Positions 21,353 to 30,983 of a DNA stretch of 64,000 bases are shown here, piece by piece. Under the pieces are notes generated by a model. It did no database searches, was not told the DNA's origin, and saw only the letters and a program-made list of their open reading frames with translations. The position numbers and the translations under genes were made by a program. Numbering within the stretch: position 1 is the stretch's first letter; each line of letters begins with the position of its first letter. The DNA comes from Aphanomyces cochlioides (taxonomy: Eukaryota; Oomycota; Saprolegniomycetes; Saprolegniales; Verrucalvaceae), in NCBI GenBank assembly GCA_019828595.1, contig JAHQRK010000002.1, forward strand, positions 372,001 to 436,000, written 5' to 3'.

Positions 21353-22798
21353 ATGGTTAGACCTGTTAACCCTGCCACCCTGCTGTCGGACGCGTCAGCA
21401 GACAACCAGACGTCAACTTCGTTGGACATGCAATTGGACCCGTCAGAGCAAGCGAAGCAAGCGATGGCGGCATCCAGGAGTCGTTACGGGCAGACTCCAA
21501 CTGTCTTGGGGCAATATCAATCAGTAGCGGCACCCACCCACGCCACTACGACCAATCTAGACGCGCGATCGCGCTCTAGTAAAAACAATCCCGCGGAATC
21601 CCAAAGCCACGGCAGCGATGTTGGTGGCTACGACGAAGACATAGACGCCGATGGGTCGTCTCCGGCTCCCGCCGATGACCAGTCGAGATTGATCGCGGTG
21701 TTGGTCAGGCAAAACCAAGATCTGATGCGGCAGCTGCAAAGCAACCAAACCTCCGCGCGAGTGCAGGAAGACGAGGACGATCTTGACGAATGGAACATGG
21801 ACGCTGCGCCTGTCGGGCTCTCTTCCAACAATACTCCCCGTCTGCATATCCTCGCGCTCGAGCCGCTGCAGCGATTCAACGGATCCGCCGACGGCACCGA
21901 TGCGGCGTCAAGTTTCCTCCGACGATTCGAGGAGAATGCGGCCGCCAGCGGATGGACTGACGACGAGGCAAAGCGCAAGTTCCGCCTGACTGTCGGCCGA
22001 GCAGTCCAAGACTGGTACAACCAGCTGCGAGCTGACGAACGATCCACTTGGAAGGCCGTGCGTGCGAGCTTCGTCCGCGAGTACATCCTCAGTCCGGTGC
22101 CCAAGCAGGAGGTCAACTACACGATGCGTCAGAAGGAGAATGAGACCATCCGCGAGTACCTCTTCCGCTTCAACGCGGCTGCCACGAAGATCGGTCTCAA
22201 GTACGATACCAATCGGAAGCACTTTGTCGACCACTTACGGTGCTTTTGCAACTCGCTGGCGGATCCGAGCCAAGCCAAGTGGATCTCCTCGATGCGCTTC
22301 ACCTCGATGGACGACTTGAAGGAGTACTTGAATGACCAGCGCCACACTGAAGCATTGCGAGAGCATCGCAGCCAACGAGGAACGGCCCAACCGAGCGGCA
22401 ACCAGCGACAAGAACGTGCAAAGGTTCCGCGCGTCAGCCACTTGGACGCTGTGACTCCCACAGATATGGCCAAGTTGGCAGCGGCGGCGACTGACTCCGT
22501 GCGCGCTGAAATCTTCGCTGTTGGACTCAACAATCATGAGGCGCGCCGCGAAGTTTGTCGTGACTGTGGCAAGACGCACTTCAAGTTGGACGGTTTGTGC
22601 TGGTCGACGGTCTTCTGCACCCTGTGTCAGCGCATGGGGCACCCAGAGATCAATTGCTTCAAGGCTTGTCAACTTTGCGCGACACCGCACCACAAAGCCG
22701 ATCCGTGCCCAACTCGTCAACAAGCCGCCGAGCTGAAGGAGTTCCTGCAAGGGCTGGACATCCCCGACATGCCCAGCCTGGATTGTTTAAACTTGTAA
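21353..22798 (+). CDS. Element 2 Gag
   Basis: 481 residues, uninterrupted, from ATG 21353 shortly after the primer site. The N-terminal third is low-complexity and acidic. A retrotransposon-gag core runs from about residue 165 (LEPLQRFNGSADGTDAASSF, later EYLFRFNAAATKIGL). Near the end is a Cys-rich region with a canonical CCHC zinc knuckle (CTLCQRMGHPEINC). It forms the virus-like particle and binds element RNA. Confidence 0.88.
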   Translation: MVRPVNPATLLSDASADNQTSTSLDMQLDPSEQAKQAMAASRSRYGQTPTVLGQYQSVAAPTHATTTNLDARSRSSKNNPAESQSHGSDVGGYDEDIDADGSSPAPADDQSRLIAVLVRQNQDLMRQLQSNQTSARVQEDEDDLDEWNMDAAPVGLSSNNTPRLHILALEPLQRFNGSADGTDAASSFLRRFEENAAASGWTDDEAKRKFRLTVGRAVQDWYNQLRADERSTWKAVRASFVREYILSPVPKQEVNYTMRQKENETIREYLFRFNAAATKIGLKYDTNRKHFVDHLRCFCNSLADPSQAKWISSMRFTSMDDLKEYLNDQRHTEALREHRSQRGTAQPSGNQRQERAKVPRVSHLDAVTPTDMAKLAAAATDSVRAEIFAVGLNNHEARREVCRDCGKTHFKLDGLCWSTVFCTLCQRMGHPEINCFKACQLCATPHHKADPCPTRQQAAELKEFLQGLDIPDMPSLDCLNL

Positions 22799-23168
22799 GT
22801 CCGTGGGGACCGCGATACCCCAGCCGCGACGGACGTCGGACATCGCACACTGACTCAAAAAACCAAGAAAAACTGAAAAATGACGAAAACCCAAAAACAT
22901 CGAAAAATCCATAAAAATAGCCCCCACCAGAACCTTACTGACGGAGTTCGAAGAGCTTTTTGAGGTGGTTCGTGGATGAAAGGGGAAGCAACAAGAGCGA
23001 GCGGTTACGGCAAGCGTTGAAGAAGCAATCAAGAATGAAGACAGAATCAATAGTCGACGCGACGCCAATGCCGCCAACCATGTTGGCTTCCTGAAAGTTC
23101 CCCCAGTAACCAAGAATACATCCAACCTTCCCGACAGACCTTTTGTTTTCTACTCGGCTGCCGACTGC

Positions 23169-23903
23169 GTGGCGCTGTCAGACGAGTACGGGCTCAAGGA
23201 AGGCGAACACTTCGGTCACTGGCAAGATACAACGTTCATCGAGAACGACATGACCCGCCAAGCATTTCTAAATGCGCAAATCGTGGACCAAGCGGTGGTG
23301 GTCCTGGCAGATACTGGCGCCAACATGAGCATCATTCATCCCATGGTCGTCAAGAAGCTCGGCCTGAAAGTGGATACAACGAAGACGACTGATTTAGCTG
23401 GCCTTGGAGGAGCCGCCATTGTGAACACTCAAGGCATCGTAGACATCAAGTTGACCATTGGTCGCGGACTAGTTTACGTTTTCCCGATCGCTGTCTGCGA
23501 CTTTGGGGACACTGGCTTCGACGCCATCCTTGGGATGGATTTCCTGTTCCGCGCTGGTGTCATGGTGGATGCGAGTCGTCGCGAATTGAACCTACCTGAA
23601 GGCGAGTACGTCGAACTGCACGACCAGTCGGTCCGCTACAGCCGTGGTTACATGAATTACGTGCGCCTGAACCGCGATGCGAGCATCCCGCCCGGTGGAT
23701 CAATCGTTGTGCCTTTACCCAAGCTGCGCGAAGGGATGCCAGAGACACTGGAATACTGGGTTCATCGTGACGTGCGGTGGGTCACCACTACGCTGGACGC
23801 CGACGACAAGCCGGCCGCTTACAAGGTCACAAACATCAGCGAACGCAACGTGTTTCTGTCTGCCAACACTGTTGTCGGGGCAATCTCAGCCCAAGGCGAG
23901 TGA
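23169..23903 (+). CDS. Element 2 aspartic protease
   Basis: The catalytic motif is VVLADTGANMSIIHP, with a second hydrophobic-glycine block GFDAILGMDFL typical of retropepsins. The frame is open further upstream (to about 22983) and has coding character there (NHVGFLKVPPVTKN), so the true start is probably by frameshift or readthrough from gag rather than at 23169. It ends at TGA 23903. Processes the Gag-Pol polyprotein. Confidence 0.8.
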   Translation: MALSDEYGLKEGEHFGHWQDTTFIENDMTRQAFLNAQIVDQAVVVLADTGANMSIIHPMVVKKLGLKVDTTKTTDLAGLGGAAIVNTQGIVDIKLTIGRGLVYVFPIAVCDFGDTGFDAILGMDFLFRAGVMVDASRRELNLPEGEYVELHDQSVRYSRGYMNYVRLNRDASIPPGGSIVVPLPKLREGMPETLEYWVHRDVRWVTTTLDADDKPAAYKVTNISERNVFLSANTVVGAISAQGE

Positions 23904-23980
23904 CCGCTTAGCCGGCCGATGGTGCGCACGAGCAGTTTGAGATACCAAGCGTGGAAAGCGGAAGCGTGGGAAGGGAGTTA

Positions 23981-24058
23981 CCCCGACGACCACGAGCGAG
24001 GCTGGATGAAGCTGCGGCTGAGTTAGCTTCATCCAGCCTCGCTCGGTGGTCGTCGGGG
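23981..24058. repeat. 33-bp stem hairpin between protease and RT of element 2
   Basis: Arms 23981-24013 and 24025-24058 are reverse complements except for one extra base. The loop is 11 nt. The arms start CCCCGACGACCAC and end GATGAAGCT. The RT frame opens only inside the right arm, so the inverted copy lies exactly where protease and RT frames should join. Confidence 0.9.
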
Positions 24059-26418
24059 TTGACGACAACAGCTGGAAGGAACCGCGACCTCCGTCGCCCA
24101 GACACTTGCTCACTGCTGACGAGAAACTGCGTACAACCTGCGAAAGCGACGGTGACTACGGCGTGGATGACGAACGGCCCCCTATTACGCAATCGGTGGA
24201 CGACCATGAAGCGCCGCTGGATCCGGTGGAAGCCGCCGAGCCAAGGGTGCATGCTGTCTTCTGCTACCATGCTTGCCATTTTCGGGACACTCTGCCTCCA
24301 CCACCAATCTTCCTGATGGACACGATGCCCGACAACTTGGATCAGCGACGGATGGCTAAAGAAGTAATGCTGCGCGAAGGAATTGATTTGTCAACTGAAG
24401 AATTGGAGCAGCAGCTAGCCATAATCCCTGAAGTGCCGCGCGAGGTAGAGCCGTTCGATCCCGATCAACTGGATGTCGGCGAGGATGAATTGAGCGACGA
24501 AGAAAAAGAGAAAATGAGAGTCATCCTCCGCAAGTACCGAAAGTTCTTTATCAAGTCGGGCAACGGCCTGCCGCCGCCTGCCAAGGGAGCCGTCTGCGAC
24601 ATCGACGTCGGTGAGGCAAAGCCGCTGGCTGAACGAGCAAGGCGCATCCGCCCGGAGCTGCTGAAGAAACTGTTTGACCTCCTGCGAGGATTGTTGGACT
24701 TTGGGCTGATCACCTTTTCGAATTCGCCTTGGGCCTCCCCGATCGTGCTGGTCCTCAAGAAAGGTGGCGAAGATATCCGCCTTTGTATCGACCACCGGGG
24801 TATCAACGAGCTCCAAGAACTCATGCGGTCACCGATGCCGACACTGGACGGAATGCTAGCCAATTTCCACGCGATGCAGTGGTTCTTATCACTCGACAAC
24901 GCATCCGGGTTTTGGGTCGTGCGTGCAACCAAGCGGGCGCGCAAGGTCAGTGCCTTCATCTGCGCGTTGGGCCACTTCGAATGGACGCGAATGGCGCAAG
25001 GACTCAAGAATGCGCCGATGATATACCAGCGGATGATTACGAACGCGTTGTTTGGCTTTGTGGACATGCCACCAGGGGTGGCCGACGATGATGCTTATGG
25101 CGAGCCGGTGGATATGTTCGCCTTGGGATTTAAATGCGACTTATCGCAGCTTCCACCGCCGGCCAACCGCACATCGTTCGCCGACGACATAAGCGACGGC
25201 GCTGATTCGTGGAATGGCATCGTAGAGCTGACCGATCGTATCCTCGCGCGCTTGACCTATTTCGGCGTGAGCATCTCGGCCCTGAAGAGCAAGTTCGGAA
25301 AATTTGCGACTGATTTCCTTGGCCATGTTGTGTCCCGCAGAGGGTTGGAGGCAAGGCCACGGAGTCTCGATACGGTCCTAGCCATGCCATTCCCGAAGTG
25401 CCTCCGTGACATGCAATCGTTCCTGGGCTCGCTGAATTTTTATAGCCGATTTATCGAGAACTACTCGATTTTGGCGAGCTGTCTGTACGAGATCTCGGAC
25501 GAAGAACTACGCCTTGGCTTGGTGTCGCCCGCTGCCGTTCGTGCGTTCGCTGACCTGAAAGCCGCCTACTCGTCGACACCGCTCTTGCGTCATGCCGATC
25601 CTAGCCGAAAGTTCCACATCCTGCTGTACACGACAACTTGGGCGATTTCGGCGACAGTTTGTCAGGACTATGATGGAGTGCTGCATCCCGTGAGGTTCTG
25701 TGGTAGGACTCTGAAAGGCGGCGAGCCGCGTTATGAGGAATGGGCAAAGGAGGCTCTCGCTCTGCTGCGCGCCGTCAAGGTCTGCTACTACGAGTTGCGC
25801 AACATGCAGCTGGTGGTCTACAGTAGGCATGGTCTCCTGAAGTGGATCCTCGCTGACAAGCATGGCAAGGCCGATCATCTGCCGTGGGCTGCAATCCTGT
25901 CACCGTGGACGATTCGCGTGGAACAAGTGGTCGAGTTGGACGAACGATGGGCCCTGCCGATTCGCTTGATGGACATCTTGCACCCCCCAGATGCGCTGAC
26001 GCTGGCTGATATGGACGTGTACAGGCCCAACAAAGCCAAGGCTGTGCAATTCTCCCAACGGCAAGCCGCTCTGCCACGATTCGACCCCGACGAACGGGCT
26101 GTGGTGACCGCTTTTGATGGTGCTATTAAAGCAAAGGAGAAATTCGGAAGCTATGGCTTTGTGATTTGGCAGCTGCCCGGCTGGAGCGTACTGTGGGCAG
26201 AAAATGGTGTCCTCGCCGATGCGACGGTTAACCTTGCGGAGTACAGTGGACTGATTGCGGCTCTGGAGCGTACCTTGAGGCTGAGCCTGGCGAACCCAGT
26301 GATATTTGGCGATTCCCGCTTAGTCATCCACCAAGTACTGGGGTGGATGCAGAGCAAGCAGTCCCACCTGTAGAGTTGCCTCGATCGGGTCCATGCGCTG
26401 AAGGACCAAGCGACTGGG
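24046..26418 (+). pseudogene. Element 2 RT, RNase H and archaeal-type RNase H (one stop)
   Basis: RT shows SNSPWASPIVLVLKKGG, DIRLCIDHRGIN, LSLDNASGFW, ARMAQGLKNAP-type (written MAQGLKNAPMIYQ) and FADDISDG, the catalytic box. A degenerate RNase H follows (FHILLYTTTWAISA, aspartate lost). A second RNase H has TAFDGAIKAKEKFGSYGFVI, LAEYSGLIAALE, FGDSRLVIHQV and, after the stop, HHVKREWNGAADLLA. This is the archaeal/plant-type domain seen in dual-RNase-H elements. TAG at 26371 interrupts the second domain; the same frame continues afterwards. CAG to TAG is the simplest origin. Confidence 0.88.
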
Positions 26419-28254
26419 GTGGAATTTCACCATGTGAAGCGGGAATGGAACGGCGCTGCTGATCTACTGGCTGGACTCGCGCTGCAAGACCGCTCTGGAG
26501 GGCAAGTGCTGGACGAGTCGGTCCTGGAAGAACTACAGCGACGCAACCTACTGCCAGAGCTTCTGTATCCCACCGCTGCCACTGCAACCCCGATGATTAT
26601 GGCGTTCCAAGCAAGGTCGACGGAGAAAATGGCCGCACTGAGACTGGACCGAGTGAGCAAGGCACAAGACCGAGAAAGAGAATTGGCGAATATTAAGTGC
26701 TATTTGCGGGGCGAGGTCAGCCACCTGACTGAGACGGAGTGTCGCCTATTGCCAAAGTTAGCCGGTCAGTTCGAAATCGGTGATCGAGGAGCCCTCTACC
26801 GCGTCGAGTGGTCGTCGCCTGAAGAGCGCATGCAATGGAAGCTGGTGATCCCGCGAGTCCTAGTCAAGGTGGTGCTGGCCCATTGTCACGACGACGCTCA
26901 AGGTGGACACGCGAAGTTCCAACGGACGACCGAGCGCGCAAGAGCCCATTTCTATTGGAGGCTGATGTACGCCGACACGAAGGACTACGTGGCCGACTGC
27001 GCCGTTTGCAACACGGCTGGACCACCGCCGAACTTCCGAGCTTTGAGCCCTGGGAACCTCACCCCGGAAGGGCCGTTAGATGTGGTGTGCATGGATGCCG
27101 CAACCGACATGCCGTCGTCGTTCAGAGGGAACACCCAGTTGATCGTCTTCGCTGATGTGTTTACGGGCTTCATCATGACCAAGGCGACACCGAATCGGAC
27201 GGCTCACACAGTCGCTCTCGCCTTTGAAGAAGTCGTTTTCCGCCGCTTTGGAGCCTGCCGTGAACTGCGCCATGACCGCGATCCCTCCTTCATGTTGAAC
27301 GTGTTCAAGTATTTCTGTGAGATGTTGGGGCAGCGGCAGATGCCGACCTTTGCATACCGTCCGCAGGCGAATGGCCTTGCCGAGCGATCGATCCAAGTGA
27401 TGATCCGTGCCGTGAAGCATGGTGTTCGCGATGAACACGTCCGTGTCGGTCGTGCGCAAGGAGACTCCGCTCTTCCTCATGCACGGATGGGACCCGCACA
27501 CCACGATCACTGCGAGCCTGCCGACAGTCCGCGGGGATGCTGAGCCGGAAGCCTATCGCTGGCGATTGCAAGTCCACCAGCAACAAGTGTATTGCCATGC
27601 TCTGAACCGAGACTTAGTGGCTGCCGCCATCGCTAACCGTGCGCGTCGCCACAACGAGCTATTGCCTGAAAATGTTGACGAGCGCATCAAAGTGGGTGAT
27701 GCAGTGTGGCTGTACATCGACCAGGTCAAGCCCGGCGTGAAAGTCAAGTTAGCTCACCGCTGGCATGGCCCTTTCCGCGTGTTGTCGCGTCCCAATGATT
27801 ACTCAAGCGAACTGGAGTCTCGTGTGCGTCACACAGGGAAGGTCTATCGGTTCCACGCGGTTGTGCACGACTCTCGGCTGAAGCCGCGACGGGTTTACTT
27901 AGAGCGGCCAGTGGAATTGTTGCAAAACGTGCCGGAAATTGACTTTGACGAAGAGCTAGCTTTACCGACGACTCGTTTCTTGGTGAACGACCCGACCGCG
28001 ACGATGTACTGGGCTCGCGCCCGCAAGTTGTGGCTGTGCGAAACGTGCGATACACGGAAGGCACGAAGGAGTACGAAGTTCAATTTTACCGGGGTGGACC
28101 GTGGATATGGGAAGCGCTCGTCAACATTCCGCCGTCTGAGCTGATTTACGAATTTGAGCGAGTGCGCCTCGGGTTTGATCGGCTTGCGATGATGGTCCAG
28201 GAAGAGCTCCACCCGATCGAAGAGGAAGAGACGAAGGACGACGATCAAGCGTAA
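26419..28254 (+). pseudogene. Element 2 integrase and C-terminal region (frameshifted)
   Basis: Frame 1 (26419-27543) has the HHCC zinc finger (HCHDDAQGGHAKFQ...CAVC) and the catalytic residues in VVCMDAATD, HDRDPSF and PQANGLAERSIQ. Just after MIRAVKHG (about 27417) about 20 residues are lost and the frame changes. The next part (27419-28144) carries the rest: TPLFLMHGWDP, VGDAVWLYI and HRWHGPFRVL. A second slip near 28020 leads to the last part (28030-28254), RNVRYTEGTKEYEVQFYRGG, a chromo-like fold remnant or C-terminal tail. Two frameshifts make it inactive. Confidence 0.85.
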
Positions 28255-28599
28255 ATCCCAGCCCAACGGCACTTGAAATGGATCGCGATATCCCGAGATT
28301 CCGGTTCGGAGGCCCCCGACATTGACATTTATCCCGGTTTTGTGACGCTTTATTTGGTTGAGATTACTTTGGCATGGTTGGCTTTGTGATGTGCAGGTGG
28401 ATCGAATGGCCCGATTTTTGGTGATGGAATGGAAATTGATTGATTTTGTGATGGGAACGTGCGTATTATGCATTTAGTTACATGTGATTTATGAAGAAAA
28501 TTGGACGAACAAGATGGTGGAGCATTAATCATTACGCTATGCTACAACGAAAAGCTCCACTTCCAGTTCAATAGCCCCAAACTTGGTTGTTGGTTCAGG

Positions 28600-29305
28600 C
28601 TAGATGATGCGTGGCTTCTTCTTGTTTGGGCCCGTGAACTCCTGCTTGTAAGATCGGTATTCGCACAGGAAAAAGCGTCGGGCTTCGACTCCTTTTGGGC
28701 GAGTGGAAAACTCGCGGCGATACAATTTGCCTGGAGGTGGTTGCGGCGCCCACTGACGATGTTGGGAATATTGCTTGATTGGGGCCTTGCAGCGAGCCAC
28801 ATGCTTCGTCGTGATCCAGCGACATTGCTCCCCGTGGTGGCCAAGTCTACGTTCCATGCAATCCGCCAGCGGTAGAGCGCAGTGTCGGTCTTCCTTCCCA
28901 GGGTAGCGGTGGTCACACAGCTTCTCGTGCATGGCTTGGCGGTAGCGCTGAGCTTCTACTGACATCGCGATGGTTCAGGGGATATTGTTTCAAGTGCTGT
29001 GCCAGCAACTCATTCAATCGCATGACACCCTGGGCGAGTTCGGTATGGCGCTCTTGCAGTCGGCGGATTTCATGGTCCTTCAGCGCGATCTGGTGCCGCA
29101 ACTGACGGAACAGTTGAGCATGCTCGGCGATTGTGTGGCTGAATGTGTCTTGCTGGTGGTGAGCTTCCCGAATGCGCGCTTGCACCTCGGTCTTATGGTC
29201 ATCCAGGTGGGTGTGAAAAGTTTGCAGCGCTCGCCCCAGCTGCTGGTTGGCCGCGACAATTGCTTGATGCAACCGATCCGTATTGTCTTGGTGGTTGAGA
29301 GCCAT
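28600..29305 (-). pseudogene. Antisense ORF 2 of element 2 (coiled coil plus Cys/His segment)
   Basis: Starts at ATG 29305 (MALNHQDNTDRLHQAIVAAN). It continues as a Gln/His-rich coiled coil (HDEIRRLQ-type heptads, written KDHEIRRLQERHTELAQG) to about 28950. There a single-base slip moves to the frame 28965-28600. That frame has a Cys/His cluster (CDHRYPGKEDRHC, CMERRLGHHGEQC, HVARC) and ends KKKPRII. Both pieces read naturally as one protein of about 240 residues. Function unknown; RNA or DNA binding is possible from the Cys/His cluster. Confidence 0.5.
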
Positions 29306-29394
29306 GGCCAGAAGAAGATGAGCGACAACGATGGTGAAAAGGAAAATGAAGAAGAAAGAAGATGTCGTGTTGCTCAAGGAATTGACTATGATGG

Positions 29395-30060
29395 CTATTC
29401 CGTTGGCTCGTCTGGTGAAGATTCGGTCTGTGATGATGATGGACTGTCCGTTGGCTGAGCTGGATGCATCCCAGAGCGACGATATGGACAGCGCACCAAG
29501 GAATTGCGACACGGATGGCTCTTGTTCGTCAGCATGCTGCATAATTCGACGTCCGGGCGGCGACGTGGCGAGCGTCCTTGGGATTGTACGGCGAGTCGGA
29601 GGCTGTCAAGATCTGCTGCAAGTTTGACCACGGCCCAACTATACTGCACCACGCTATTCGCCACGCTGTCGATGGACGACTTTTGCTGAACAAGTTGGCG
29701 GTTGAGTCGCTCTGTGGTTGAGACTTGTGTCGCCACGCGGTCATTTATCTCAATGATGGCCGCATCTTGCTTGTCGAGTCGTACCAGAATGTGATTGATG
29801 TGGTTGACTTGGTTCTTCAGCTCCTCGATGAGGTCGTTGCTGAACGGCCCAGGAGTGCTTGCATCAAACGGAGTCTCATCATCGGACTCGTTGTCCTGTG
29901 GCAGTGGAGAATGCTCCGGCGAGTTGACGGCATTATTTCCCAGTTTGCCCTACACCAAGAAAATCCCGGGAAGCGGCGCCACCGACGAAACATCTTGTGG
30001 TGAGCCTGGCCCTTGTAGCGACGACTCGGCCGGTGGTGGCGATGGTAGCGACTGACTCAT
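29395..30060 (-). pseudogene. Antisense ORF 1 of element 2
   Basis: Read against the element from ATG 30060 (MSQSLPSPPPAESSLQGPG). One TAG at 29950-29952, after 36 codons, interrupts a frame that otherwise stays open to 29395. The sequence is Ser/Pro/acidic-rich, then predicted coiled coil (NQVNHINHILVRLDKQDAAI, later TTERLNRQLVQQKSSIDS). Codon composition looks coding and unlike a chance antisense frame. Antisense ORFs between pol and the 3' LTR are known in some plant dual-RNase-H gypsy elements. I cannot name this protein. Confidence 0.55.
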
Positions 30061-30300
30061 GTTGTCTCGAATGATCTTGTCCTTGCGGCGCACGACTTAT
30101 GGCTTACGATTGGCGGTGAACGATCGCTTTGGCTCGAGATCCGAAGATTCGCTTGACAGATACGAGTGTGGGCGATGACTGTTGAAGCTGACCTCCATAT
30201 CAAAAGCGCTTGTGGACCAAGGGAGCGAAGCCCAGCGAGTGGCGCGCGGTCGGTTGGCAGCCGTTTGTGCCCGTGACGTCACGAGCTGCCAGGCGTGATT

Positions 30301-30983
30301 TGTGGCAAAGCGAGCCGCCACTCGCGAAACCGATCCAACGCGTAGGTTGACACAAAGAGCGATGACTGGAAGGTCGCCAATCGCGACGGAGTACGAGTGG
30401 ATTGCAGTGCCGGATTGTCCAGGAATTATGACCAAGGAGCAAGCAGTACAAGTGGAAAAGCAGAGCCCAACAAGCCAGAGCAGTGGCCACCAATGGAGGG
30501 CGGCCAACCAGGCTTGCAGTCAGTGTGGTGGCCTGCTGCGAGCGTGCTGCCAAGACTTATAGCCAATTGAGTGAGTGAGTAAAGGTCAGAGACCAATCGT
30601 GGAGCGAGACGGAGACAATTACAGAGCGTGCGTGCGAAGATAGGAGTAGCTTAGGAAACAGAGGCAGTAGTTAGACAGAGCTCTTTTTGGCTGGCGTTGA
30701 ATGAACTTCTAAGTTTGTGGCGTCCCGTTGAGAGAGTTTAAGCGCCAAGAAGTTTGCAGGAGTTCCGTGGGTCTGTCGAAAACCCGCACCGTCAATCGCC
30801 CTCACCAACGCCAGTCAACGCTAGACGTAGCTCGTGGGCAACCGAGCAACCAACCCCCTTTCCGGTCCTCCCCACCGCCCTTTCCCCCAGCAGCGGTCAA
30901 CTACTGCGGACTTTCAACCCACAGTCGTGCCTCTCCATTTCCTCCGATCGCATCTGGCTCACCTAAAAGCCCCAGGCGACCTC
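30301..30983 (+). repeat. Element 2 3' LTR, truncated at its 3' end
   Basis: 683 bp, three differences from 20560-21242. The last 68 bp of the 5' LTR are missing and unrelated sequence follows at 30984. Confidence 0.93.

Larger units (their letters stand above)
20560..30983 (+). mobile_element. Ty3/gypsy retrotransposon with dual RNase H and antisense ORFs (element 2)
   Basis: A 10.4-kb element. The 5' LTR starts TGTGGCAAAG at 20560 and probably ends CA at 21310, two bases before a tRNA-like primer site (TGGTGCCACGAACCGGGA, 21313). The second LTR copy (30301-30983) matches 20560-21242 with only three differences but lacks the last 68 bp, so no target duplication can be recognised. Order: gag, protease, RT, RNase H, second RNase H, integrase, short C-terminal region. 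About 2 kb of antisense coding sequence follows before the 3' LTR. Dual-RNase-H gypsy elements are known from plants (Tat/Ogre) and from oomycetes. This copy has at least one stop and two frameshifts. Confidence 0.93.

Noticed and set aside
21557..22750. Several 100-170 codon frames on the minus strand within element 2 gag
   Set aside because: They overlap a complete Gag with clear domains; GC-rich coding DNA often leaves the opposite strand open.
30097..30507. Minus frame running from the 3' LTR of element 2 into its interior
   Set aside because: Its first half is LTR sequence that is also open in the 5' LTR. No sign of coding beyond that.
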